A program made the position numbers and the translations under genes. Below, one piece after another: positions 45,352-52,950 of a stretch of 64,000 nt of DNA. The notes below the pieces were generated by a model that worked only from the letters and a program-made list of their open reading frames with translations, was not told where the DNA came from and did no database searches. Position 1 is the first letter of the stretch, and the number at the start of each line of letters is the position of its first letter. This DNA comes from Massilia norwichensis. GTDB taxonomy: Bacteria > Pseudomonadota > Gammaproteobacteria > Burkholderiales > Burkholderiaceae_D. The stretch covers positions 1 to 64,000 of the forward strand of contig NZ_JANUGX010000012.1 in the NCBI RefSeq assembly GCF_024753245.1, given 5' to 3'.

Positions 45352-47256
45352 TTATGCCGCCAGACGCACCGATGAGCGGCAGCCGTCCATCAGGAAGGAC
45401 AGGCCGACGACCAGCACCAGCGAACCTTCCGCCGAGCGTGCGGTACCGGTGATGCCTTCGACGTGCAGCGCCGTCATCGGCTTGATCACCAGGTCGGCCG
45501 TGCCGTCCACCGCTTCCACCGCGATGATGTAGGGCTGGGGCGCGTTGATGACGATGCCGACGCGCTCCGAGCATTCCTCGTAGCCCAGCGACAGCGCCAG
45601 CGAACGCACCGGCAATGGACGGCCCTGGTCTTTCAGCACCGGGGCGCCGCCGACCTGCATGAAGGTCTCCGGCAGCTCGACCACGCGCTCGACCACCGCC
45701 ATCGGCAGGGCCAGCTGGGCGCCCGAGGTCGACACCAGCATGGTCGGCACGATCGACAGTTCGATCGGCAGGCGGATCGAGAACTTGGTGCCCTTGCCCA
45801 GGTTCGAGTCGATGCGGATCGCGCCGCGGTTCTTCTCGACGGCGGTCTTGACCACGTCCATGCCAACGCCGCGGCCCGACACCGAGGACGCCACGTCCTT
45901 GGTCGAGAAGCCGGGCAGGAACACCAGCTGGTAGGCTTCGTCGTCGGACGTCGCCTGGTGCTCGGTGATCAGGCCCTTCTCCATCGCCTTCTTGCGCAGC
46001 TTGGCCGGGTCCATGCCGCGGCCGTCGTCCTGCAGCACGATCATGACGCTGTTGGCTTCCTGCCAGGCTTTCAGCAGGATGTAGGCCTTGGCCGGCTTGC
46101 CGTTGGCGACGCGGTCTTCCGGCCCTTCGACGCCATGGTCGAGCGCATTGCGCAGCATGTGCACCAGCGGATCGTACAGGCTGTCCACCACCACGCGGTC
46201 GACTTCGGTCTCGGCGCCTTCGATGGTTAGTTCGACTTCCTTGCCCAGGTCCTTGGCCAGCTCGCGCACCAGGCGCGGGAATTTCTGGAACAGGCGGCCG
46301 ACCGGCTGCATGCGGGTCGCCAGCGTGGCGCGCTGCAGCTCGGCCGAGTAGCGCGAGGCGCGCTCCAGGGTTTCGGTCAGGGTCGCCATCAGGGTGGCAG
46401 CCTGGCCTTCGAACTTGAACTGCGACAGGCGCTCGAGCAGCACGGCGGCCTGGTTCGCGGCCTGCACCGATTCGCCGGCCACTTCCAGCAGCGCGTCCAG
46501 CTTGACCGCGTCGATACGGATGCTTTCGTCGGCCTTGGCGGCGGCAGCCTGCGCCGGCTTGTTCTCGGTGCGGCGCTCGACGCCGTCCCAGCCCGATTTG
46601 GCCTGCGCCGCGTCGGGTGCGGCAGCAGCAGGCGCTGCCGCCGCGGGCACTGCGGCAGCGGATGTCGCTTCCTGTGCAGCGGCAGTAGCAGCGGTAGCAG
46701 CTGCGGCGGCCGGCGTATGCGTGCCGGGCGGGACCACCGCCATGTACATCGCTTCCCAGTCCAGGCCGTCGGCGCTGGCAGCTGCGGCAACCGGGGCCGG
46801 TGCGGCGGCCGGCACTGGCGCCGGCGCTGCTGCCACGGGGGCCGGTGCCGGTGCTGCCGCCTTCGGCGCATCCTTGCCGTCGATCGCATCCTTCAGCATG
46901 CGCTCGAGGTCGGCCGGCATCGGCGCCAGCTGCTCGGGCGCGGTACCGTTGTTCAGGTCGTTGAGCTGGTCGGCGACGAAGCCGGATGCCTGCAGCGACG
47001 CTTCGATCGCCGACGGCGTGACCGGGGCCGCGCCGGTGCGCAGCGCGTCGAACAGGTTTTCCGTCAGGTGGCAGGCGGTCACCAGCGCAGGCAGTCCCAT
47101 GAAGCCCGCGCCACCCTTGATGGTGTGGAACGAGCGGAACACCGCGTTCAGCGTTTCCTTGTTATCGGGATCGCGTTCGAGGCGGAGCAGGTGCTCCTCG
47201 ACGTTGGTCGCCAGATCCAACGCCTCGATCACGAAATCCTTGAGCATTTCATCCAT
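45352..47256 (-). CDS. cheA: Chemotaxis histidine kinase CheA, without a visible P2 domain
   Basis: The 634-residue protein has an HPt (P1) domain with the phosphorylated histidine H44 in SFHTIKGG. An Ala/Pro-rich linker (about 130-225) follows where a P2 domain would lie. Then come the dimerisation helices, the HATPase domain (N-box LRNALDHGVE, G-boxes DDGRGMDP and GRGVGMDVV) and a C-terminal CheW-like domain. The kinase feeds phosphate to CheY-type regulators. No cheW, cheY or receptor gene is in the window. Its ATG overlaps the cheZ stop by one base (TAATG). Confidence 0.9.
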   Translation of the reverse strand: MDEMLKDFVIEALDLATNVEEHLLRLERDPDNKETLNAVFRSFHTIKGGAGFMGLPALVTACHLTENLFDALRTGAAPVTPSAIEASLQASGFVADQLNDLNNGTAPEQLAPMPADLERMLKDAIDGKDAPKAAAPAPAPVAAAPAPVPAAAPAPVAAAASADGLDWEAMYMAVVPPGTHTPAAAAATAATAAAQEATSAAAVPAAAAPAAAAPDAAQAKSGWDGVERRTENKPAQAAAAKADESIRIDAVKLDALLEVAGESVQAANQAAVLLERLSQFKFEGQAATLMATLTETLERASRYSAELQRATLATRMQPVGRLFQKFPRLVRELAKDLGKEVELTIEGAETEVDRVVVDSLYDPLVHMLRNALDHGVEGPEDRVANGKPAKAYILLKAWQEANSVMIVLQDDGRGMDPAKLRKKAMEKGLITEHQATSDDEAYQLVFLPGFSTKDVASSVSGRGVGMDVVKTAVEKNRGAIRIDSNLGKGTKFSIRLPIELSIVPTMLVSTSGAQLALPMAVVERVVELPETFMQVGGAPVLKDQGRPLPVRSLALSLGYEECSERVGIVINAPQPYIIAVEAVDGTADLVIKPMTALHVEGITGTARSAEGSLVLVVGLSFLMDGCRSSVRLAA

Positions 47257-48146
47257 TAGAATCCCAGATCGGCAAGAAGGTCATCGACACTATCCTGGTC
47301 CAGCGCCGCGGTCGGCACCGACGGGCCCGACATCAGCTCGGCCGGCTTCTCCGGCTCCTGCGCGGCCGCCTTCTGCGCCAGCTTTTCCTTGACGTCGGCC
47401 GGCGCGCTGTCGCGCAGCAGCTGGGCCAGCTCGTTTTCCACGGTCTGGGTGATCTTGACGACTTTCTTGATCAGCTGACCGGTAATGTCCTGGAAGTCCT
47501 GCGCCATCATGATCTCGAGCAGGCGCGCCTTTTCGGCTTCGGTCGCTTCCGACACGGCCTGGGCGAAGCTGCGCGAGTCGCCGGCCAGGGCCTTGAACTG
47601 CTCGAGCGACAGCTTGCCGGCGAACAGGTCGGCCCAGCGGCCTTCCATGTCCTTGGCCTGCTTCGACAGGACGTCCTGGGCCGGCATGCCGTCGTCCAGC
47701 GTGTTCAGGACCTTGTTGGCGGCCTGCTCGGTCAGGGTGGCGACATATTCCAGGCGGTCCTGGGCGTCCACGATCTGCGAAGACGCTTCGGTCAGGGCCT
47801 TGTCGTAGCCGAGCTCGCGCAGCGAGTCGTGCATGATGCGCACGATGCTGCCCAGGCGGGCATACATCATCTGGCCATCCGGGTCGTCGGTGGCCTCGGC
47901 GGCGGGTATGGTGGCGGGTACGGCGGTGGCCACCGGCGCCGGTGCGAGCGCGGCTGCGACTGGCGCGGCGGCCGGCGCGACGCTCGAAGCCACCTGGTCG
48001 AACAGGGCCTCAAGATCGTCAGTGTCGTCACTGTCGCCACCGGCAGCGGGTTCGGGCGCCGGTGCCGGCGCCGGAGCGGGCGCGCTGGCTCGCTGCGCTG
48101 CCACTTCCTCGAATAGTGCGTCGAAATCGTCAGCGGCGTCGGTCAT
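47256..48146 (-). CDS. cheZ: CheY-phosphate phosphatase CheZ with extended N-terminus
   Basis: CheZ speeds dephosphorylation of CheY-P. The 296-residue protein has the catalytic helix with QDFQDITGQ and a C-terminal CheY-binding peptide SVDDLLADLGF, as in E. coli. It is about 80 residues longer at the N-terminus, which is Ala/Pro-rich and holds two acidic motifs, DDFDALFEEVA and DDLEALFDQVA. The start at MTDAADD is chosen because the upstream frame crosses the promoter region. It is translationally coupled to cheA. Confidence 0.9.
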   Translation of the reverse strand: MTDAADDFDALFEEVAAQRASAPAPAPAPAPEPAAGGDSDDTDDLEALFDQVASSVAPAAAPVAAALAPAPVATAVPATIPAAEATDDPDGQMMYARLGSIVRIMHDSLRELGYDKALTEASSQIVDAQDRLEYVATLTEQAANKVLNTLDDGMPAQDVLSKQAKDMEGRWADLFAGKLSLEQFKALAGDSRSFAQAVSEATEAEKARLLEIMMAQDFQDITGQLIKKVVKITQTVENELAQLLRDSAPADVKEKLAQKAAAQEPEKPAELMSGPSVPTAALDQDSVDDLLADLGF

Positions 48147-48513
48147 AGTCCCTGCTTCTCCATAATGTGTAAATATCGCGATGATCTGTACTGTGCTGTG
48201 CTTGCTCCCGTCAATACGATGACGGTACGGGTATTGCACGGAGTGTAGCAGCGTGGTTGCCGTAGGTAAATCTCGGAAAACGGACCGTTGTTCATTGGGT
48301 CAGTAAACTTAGTTAGGCGACAATTATTTCCACCCGTTTCTGAATATTTTCGCAAAGCAAGTGTTGTATTTTTTTATCGCGGCTTTGTCACAATCAATGT
48401 TTTCGCCCTAGAAAGCAAACACAACACTGAGCAAGATCAAGCATTTACCATCTGCCAAGGATGGAAACCCGAACTACAATAACCAGGTAACGTGATGTGA
48501 GGGAGGACTCACC
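48147..48513. other. AT-rich intergenic region between divergent cheZ and the stress protein gene
   Basis: These 367 bases are clearly AT-richer than the surroundings and must hold both divergent promoters. TTTGTCACAATCAA near 48385 has one good FNR half-site (ATCAA) and one poor one. An open frame of 64 codons at 48288-48482 has no ribosome site or coding character. I call no gene here. Confidence 0.45.
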
Positions 48514-48978
48514 ATGTACCAGAAAATTCTGATCACCACCGACGGTTCCGCGGTGTCCCAGCACACCGCCTGTGCCGGTGTCCAGTTCGCACGGCAGATG
48601 GGCGCGGAAGTGCTCGCGCTGTTCGTCGCGCCCGAGTACCAGTATCCCGTGTATGTCGAGATCATCCCGCCTTCCTACCCTAGTGAGGAAGACTACCTGG
48701 GGCAGATGCGGCGCATGGGCGAGGAATACATGGGCAAGATCATGCGCTCGGCCGAGCAGGCCGGACTGAAGCATGCATGCATGACCGCGTTCTCGGACGC
48801 GCCAGCGCTGAAGATCGTCGACGTGGCCGAACAACAACACTGCGACCTGATCTTCATGGGCTCGCACGGCCGCAGCGGATGGGGCCAGTTGTTGCTCGGC
48901 AGCGTGACGAACAAGGTGTTGTCGCAGACCAGCAAGCCCGTGCTGGTGCACCGCTTGATCCGCGAACCCGGCACCTGA
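48514..48978 (+). CDS. Universal stress protein (UspA family)
   Basis: The 154-residue protein has the Usp fold start KILITTDGS and the ATP-binding pattern GSHGRSGWGQLLLGSVTNKVL near the C-terminus, so it probably binds ATP. GAGGGAGGA lies before the ATG. In Proteobacteria such proteins often belong to FNR-type regulons, and an FNR-like gene lies 1 kb downstream; the link is inferred. Confidence 0.93.
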   Translation: MYQKILITTDGSAVSQHTACAGVQFARQMGAEVLALFVAPEYQYPVYVEIIPPSYPSEEDYLGQMRRMGEEYMGKIMRSAEQAGLKHACMTAFSDAPALKIVDVAEQQHCDLIFMGSHGRSGWGQLLLGSVTNKVLSQTSKPVLVHRLIREPGT

Positions 48979-49102
48979 ATCCGCCTGTTGCAAAAGACCG
49001 ACGCCGGCGTGGGGACGCTCATTGCCAAAATAATTACAAATTATTCGTTAGCAATGTGCTAGCGTTTAATCTACGTTTCGCATTGCACTTTGGGGAACTT
49101 TC

Positions 49103-49747
49103 ATGATTCGCATAGTCATCGCTGACGACCATACCATCATGCGCGAAGGTCTGAAGCGCATCCTCGACGGCGCCCTCGACATCGAGATCGTCGGCGAGGC
49201 CATCAATGGCTTCGAAGTCCTGTCGCTGGTGCGCCAGGGCGGCTTCGACCTGCTGCTGCTCGACCTGTCGATGCCGGGCCGCAGCGGCGTCGACCTGATC
49301 CGCCAGGTGCGCAGCGAAGCGCCCAAGCTGGCCATCCTCATCCTCACCATGCACGAGGAAGAGCAGTACGCGGTGCGTGCGATCCGCGCCGGTGCTCAGG
49401 GCTACCTGACCAAGGAAAGCGCCGGCACCCAGCTGGTCGGGGCGATCCGCAAGGTGGCATCCGGCCGTCCCTATATCAGTACCGAAGTGGCCGAGCAGCT
49501 GGCGCTGAACATCATGGCGCCGAACGAACAGCTGCTGCACAAGCAACTCTCGGACCGGGAATTCGAAGTCTTTTCTTTATTAGTGGGCGGAAAATCGATC
49601 ACCGAAATCGCCAACAACCTGCACTTGTCGGTGAAGACGGTCAGTACGCACAAGACCCGCATCATGCAAAAAATGGGGATGACCTCGCTGTCGGAAATGG
49701 TGCAGTATGCCGTCGCGCACCGCCTGCTGGCGCCCATGAAGGCGTGA
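49103..49747 (+). CDS. NarL/FixJ-type response regulator
   Basis: The 214-residue protein has an N-terminal receiver domain with acidic pocket D8/D9 and phosphorylation site D54 in LLLDLSMPG, and a C-terminal LuxR-type helix-turn-helix (about 145-205) with LSDREFEVFSLLVGGKSITEIANNL and KTVSTHKTRI. No partner kinase is adjacent, so its input signal is unknown. GGGGAA precedes the ATG. Confidence 0.93.
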   Translation: MIRIVIADDHTIMREGLKRILDGALDIEIVGEAINGFEVLSLVRQGGFDLLLLDLSMPGRSGVDLIRQVRSEAPKLAILILTMHEEEQYAVRAIRAGAQGYLTKESAGTQLVGAIRKVASGRPYISTEVAEQLALNIMAPNEQLLHKQLSDREFEVFSLLVGGKSITEIANNLHLSVKTVSTHKTRIMQKMGMTSLSEMVQYAVAHRLLAPMKA

Positions 49748-50054
49748 TCGTCACCAAACTGTCTTAGACACCACAAGCTGACTGTGGTTTCCACGCCCAG
49801 TGCGTGGCGTCCAAGAGACTAGCTCATCAACGCAGCTATCCTACACGGGTATGCCCTGCTCTCCCTCGGAAGTGAGCCCAGACAGTAAGAAAACTCCTAC
49901 AGTCTGACTCACCTTCCTACCTACACATTCAGCCGTTGCTGATATGAATGCCGAACTCGTGTTGGCATACTGACTTCAGCGTTTCGACTTGCTTGCGGTC
50001 CATTCTCCGCATTGAGCCTCCTGAAACCATGACTTACTAAACCTGGAGATGAGT
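49748..50054. other. Intergenic region before the FNR-like gene
   Basis: About 300 bases contain two short hairpins, CCACA-agctgac-TGTGG and CCACGC-ccagt-GCGTGG, near 49780-49808. Two copies of TCCTACA follow at 49839 and 49895. No ORF or tRNA was seen. It should carry the promoter of the FNR-like gene. Confidence 0.4.
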
Positions 50055-50912
50055 ATGCAGTCCCAGCCAATGTCAGAACAGCGCAATGCCTCCCCCTCGA
50101 CCCTGCACTCGTCACAGATGGAAGCTGGGCGCCAGCGCCAAGGTCGCCTTTGGTCCAACCTGAAAGAAGTCTGCGACCTGCTCCATATTCCGGCCGCCGT
50201 ATCGATGAACACCGAGGAACTCCTGTTCCAGCACGTGCAGTTCAAGACCGGCCAGCGTGTCCACACGATCGGCCAGGCTTTCGACACCCTGTACATCGTC
50301 AATTCCGGCTTCCTGAAAACGGTGCTGATCGACGAATTCGGCAACGAACAGGTGCTGAGCTTCCCCATGAAGGGCGACATGCTCGGCGTCGACGGCATCC
50401 ACACCCGGCACTACGCGTCCGAAGCGGTCGCGCTGTCCGACTGCGACCTGATCCTCGTACCGTTCAAAAAGCTCACTGCCCTGGGGAGGGTGCATGCCGA
50501 GCTCGAGAACCTGATGTACGGCGTGATGAGCCGCGAACTGGTGCGCGAGCAGGCCATGATCGGCATGCTCGGGGCCCTGTCGGCGGAAGCCCGCGTGGCC
50601 CGCTTCCTGATCTCGCTGGCCGATCGCTTCGCCGCGATGGGTTACTCGAGCAAGCTGTTCAACCTGCGCATGACGCGCCACGAGATCGGCAGCTATCTGG
50701 GCCTGACGCTCGAAACCGTCAGCCGCACGCTGTCCGCCTTTAACGAGATCGGCTTGATCACCGTCGACCAGCGCACCATCGGCATCAAGGATCCGGAAGC
50801 CCTGAAAACCCTGCGCCGCCTGCCGCCCTCGCGTTCCCGCGCCAAGCAGAACGCCAAGGCCAAGGCCGACGCCGAATCCTCGGGCGACGGCCAGGTGCTG
50901 GCCACGGCCTGA
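50055..50912 (+). CDS. FNR/CRP-family regulator lacking the [4Fe-4S] cysteines
   Basis: The 285-residue protein has a cyclic-nucleotide-binding-like domain and a C-terminal helix-turn-helix whose recognition helix (GLTLETVSRTL) matches that of FNR (E-x2-S-R), predicting TTGAT-type sites. The N-terminal cysteine cluster that binds iron-sulfur in FNR is absent; only one cysteine in EVCDLL and one in SDCDLI remain. The second ATG at 50055 is preferred, with GGAG seven bases upstream; the first ATG (50049) touches GGAG. The basic C-terminal tail is unusual. Confidence 0.88.
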   Translation: MQSQPMSEQRNASPSTLHSSQMEAGRQRQGRLWSNLKEVCDLLHIPAAVSMNTEELLFQHVQFKTGQRVHTIGQAFDTLYIVNSGFLKTVLIDEFGNEQVLSFPMKGDMLGVDGIHTRHYASEAVALSDCDLILVPFKKLTALGRVHAELENLMYGVMSRELVREQAMIGMLGALSAEARVARFLISLADRFAAMGYSSKLFNLRMTRHEIGSYLGLTLETVSRTLSAFNEIGLITVDQRTIGIKDPEALKTLRRLPPSRSRAKQNAKAKADAESSGDGQVLATA

Positions 50913-50938
50913 ACCTGCTTCGCAGCGCTTGAAACAGG

Positions 50939-50968
50939 AAAGCCGGCTCGAAACTGAGCCGGCTTCTT
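50939..50968. terminator. Terminator between convergent genes
   Basis: The stem AAGCCGGCTC/GAGCCGGCTT with a six-base loop is followed by CTTCATTT on the plus strand and lies 27 bases after the FNR-like gene. The minus strand reads into TTTCC, so it may serve both directions. Confidence 0.8.
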
Positions 50969-51081
50969 CATTTCTGGAGCGCCGACAAAACGCTCAGGGC
51001 AAGGGATGCGGCCACCCGACGTGCCTTCGAAGACAGTACGCTAGTACGGCGAGAAGGTGCAACGCCGCCATGGGCGTTTTG

Positions 51082-52212
51082 TCAGTCGCGGGTCAGGACG
51101 CCGTCGGCCACGCGCACCTGCTCGCCCACGCGGAAGCCCGGATCGTTGTCGTAGCGAATGGATTGCGTCGCGCCATTCTCGTAGCGCACCACCACTTCAT
51201 AGCGCGGCGCGCGCGCGTTGCGCTCGATGGCGCGTCCGGCCAGCGCGCCGCCGACCGCACCGGCCACCGTCGCCGCCGTACGGCCGCTGCCGCTGCCCAC
51301 CTGGTTGCCGAGCAGGCCGCCGACCGCGGCCCCGCCCAGCGTGCCGGCCGCGCCGGCTTCGCCCTGCAGCACATTCACCGATTCCACCGTCGCGCAGTTG
51401 GTGCAATAGCGTGCGACGCGCTGGCTGTCTTCCACGCGGCGATCATCGCGGCGATCGACGCGGCGGTTGTCGATACGGTCGTCACGGTCGCGCCCGCCCG
51501 CCAGCAGGGGCTGGCCCAGGGTCGCCGTCGAATAGCGGCCGTTGGCGCGGATGGTCGCGGTGACGGAAGCATCCGGCGCGATGTTGTCGTCACGGCGGAT
51601 CGTGTACAGGCCGGCGTATTCGCCTGGCCGCACTTCCGGCAGCGTGAAGATGCCGCGCGTGCCGGCGATCTGGACGTCGACCTTGGCGCCCGGCGTGCCG
51701 ATCACGGTGAACTTCAGCTCATGGCCCGGACCGAGATCGTCGCTGCCGCGCACGTCGAAGGTCTGGACGCGCGGCGTGCCTGCCAGCTGGCGGTCGTCTC
51801 CGCCCGTGCGGTCGGGCATGCGCACGATGGTCGCGGCCAGCGCCTGGGTCTTGACCATGCCGTTCACGCGCAGATTGGCGGTGATCGAGCTGTCCGGACG
51901 GATGCGGTCGTGGGTACCGATCGTGTAGGTGCCCTGGTAGGTGCCGGGACGGGTTTCGTTCAGATTGAGGTTGCGGGTGGCGCCGTCGATGCGCACGGTG
52001 GCGTTGCCGCCCGGCGTACCGAACACTTCGAAATTCAGTTCCGCGCCCGGCTCGATGCGGCGCAGTTCGTTGACATTGAAACCTTCGATGCGCGGCTCCA
52101 GCTGGCGCGCACGCGGGTGTTCCTGGGCCTGCACCGGCGCCGGCACGGTGGCCGTGAAGAGTGGCAGCGCGGCAACCACTGCCGCGGCGAGTGTCTGACG
52201 GGTTGTTGCCAT
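51082..52212 (-). CDS. Secreted glycine-zipper 2TM protein with duplicated beta domains
   Basis: The 376-residue envelope protein has a signal peptide ending near VQA-QE. Two related beta-type domains follow (about 41-128 and 150-236), each with the pattern FGTPG or IGTPG, then PG-x-Y-x-G-x-YTI. An Arg/Asp-rich linker (240-262), a CTNC pair (C270, C273), and a glycine-zipper segment (289-327) as in outer-membrane SlyB-like proteins come next, then a short beta tail. The function is unknown; envelope stress or integrity is a guess. GGAGGA precedes the ATG. Confidence 0.8.
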   Translation of the reverse strand: MATTRQTLAAAVVAALPLFTATVPAPVQAQEHPRARQLEPRIEGFNVNELRRIEPGAELNFEVFGTPGGNATVRIDGATRNLNLNETRPGTYQGTYTIGTHDRIRPDSSITANLRVNGMVKTQALAATIVRMPDRTGGDDRQLAGTPRVQTFDVRGSDDLGPGHELKFTVIGTPGAKVDVQIAGTRGIFTLPEVRPGEYAGLYTIRRDDNIAPDASVTATIRANGRYSTATLGQPLLAGGRDRDDRIDNRRVDRRDDRRVEDSQRVARYCTNCATVESVNVLQGEAGAAGTLGGAAVGGLLGNQVGSGSGRTAATVAGAVGGALAGRAIERNARAPRYEVVVRYENGATQSIRYDNDPGFRVGEQVRVADGVLTRD

Positions 52213-52281
52213 GATGTCCTCCTGGGAAGTGCAATTGTCAATGTGGCCAGCTTACGCCGCACACGACCGTATCTCGGTGCG

Positions 52282-52950
52282 CTAACGTACGCTGTGCACT
52301 GCCTCGCCTGAGCTCACCCAAACCCGCTCCCCAGGCTCCGGCCGCAAGGCATGGCCGCCGGTGAACGCGCCGAAAGACGGCAGGATCATCCGCGTCGGCC
52401 CGGCGATAAAACACGGCAGGCGCAGCGCATCGGAACGCGTCGCCAGCACATAGACCGGATGCACGTGGCCAGCCAGCACGTAGCCGGGCGCGGCGATGTC
52501 CGGGTGGTGGCAGAAGGAATACGGCCCCACCGTCCAGGGTTCGTCGACGAGGTCGATACCGAGCTCCCCGGCCGGGTCGCCCGCATGCTTGTCGTGGTTG
52601 CCGCGCACCAGCGTCAGCACCAGCTCGCAGCGGCGCCGGCGCCAGGCCAGCATCGCGGCCTGGGTCGATGCCGCGTGGGCGGCGCGCGCATGCAGGAAGT
52701 CGCCGAGGAACAGCACGTGGTTCGCGCCGGTCAGTTCGATCAGGGCATCGAGGGCCAGCAGGTTTTCGGTGGTGGTCCCTTTCGGCACCGGAATGCCGAA
52801 GGACCGGAAGGCCGCCGCCTTGCCGAAATGGATGTCGGCGACGATCAGCATGCGCTCGCGCGGCCAGAATGCGGCCTTCTGCGGCAGCAGCACCAGCGGC
52901 TCTCCGCCGAGCTCCACCGTCAGCGCACCCGCGATCCCCACCCCATTCAT
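52282..52950 (-). CDS. pdeM: Ligase-associated DNA repair phosphoesterase PdeM
   Basis: The 222-residue metallophosphoesterase belongs to the family encoded with ATP-dependent ligase, Lhr helicase and MBL exonuclease. Metal-binding motifs are visible as [12 protein letters not shown] (D39, H41), [15 protein letters not shown] and AGHVHPVY. Its start overlaps the helicase stop by four bases. It is the last gene of the repair operon. Confidence 0.93.
   Translation of the reverse strand: MNGVGIAGALTVELGGEPLVLLPQKAAFWPRERMLIVADIHFGKAAAFRSFGIPVPKGTTTENLLALDALIELTGANHVLFLGDFLHARAAHAASTQAAMLAWRRRRCELVLTLVRGNHDKHAGDPAGELGIDLVDEPWTVGPYSFCHHPDIAAPGYVLAGHVHPVYVLATRSDALRLPCFIAGPTRMILPSFGAFTGGHALRPEPGERVWVSSGEAVHSVR

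Noticed and set aside
45141..45452. A 103-codon plus-strand frame between leuC and cheA
   Set aside because: It crosses the leuC promoter region and the cheA terminator, has no ribosome site and shows no coherent protein character.
48380..48400. An FNR box upstream of the universal stress protein gene
   Set aside because: TTTGT-N4-ATCAA has only one good half-site. I mention it as a hint but do not annotate it as an operator.
48288..48482. A 64-codon plus-strand ORF upstream of the universal stress protein gene
   Set aside because: It has no ribosome site, its codon use differs from real genes here, and it spans the AT-rich promoter region.
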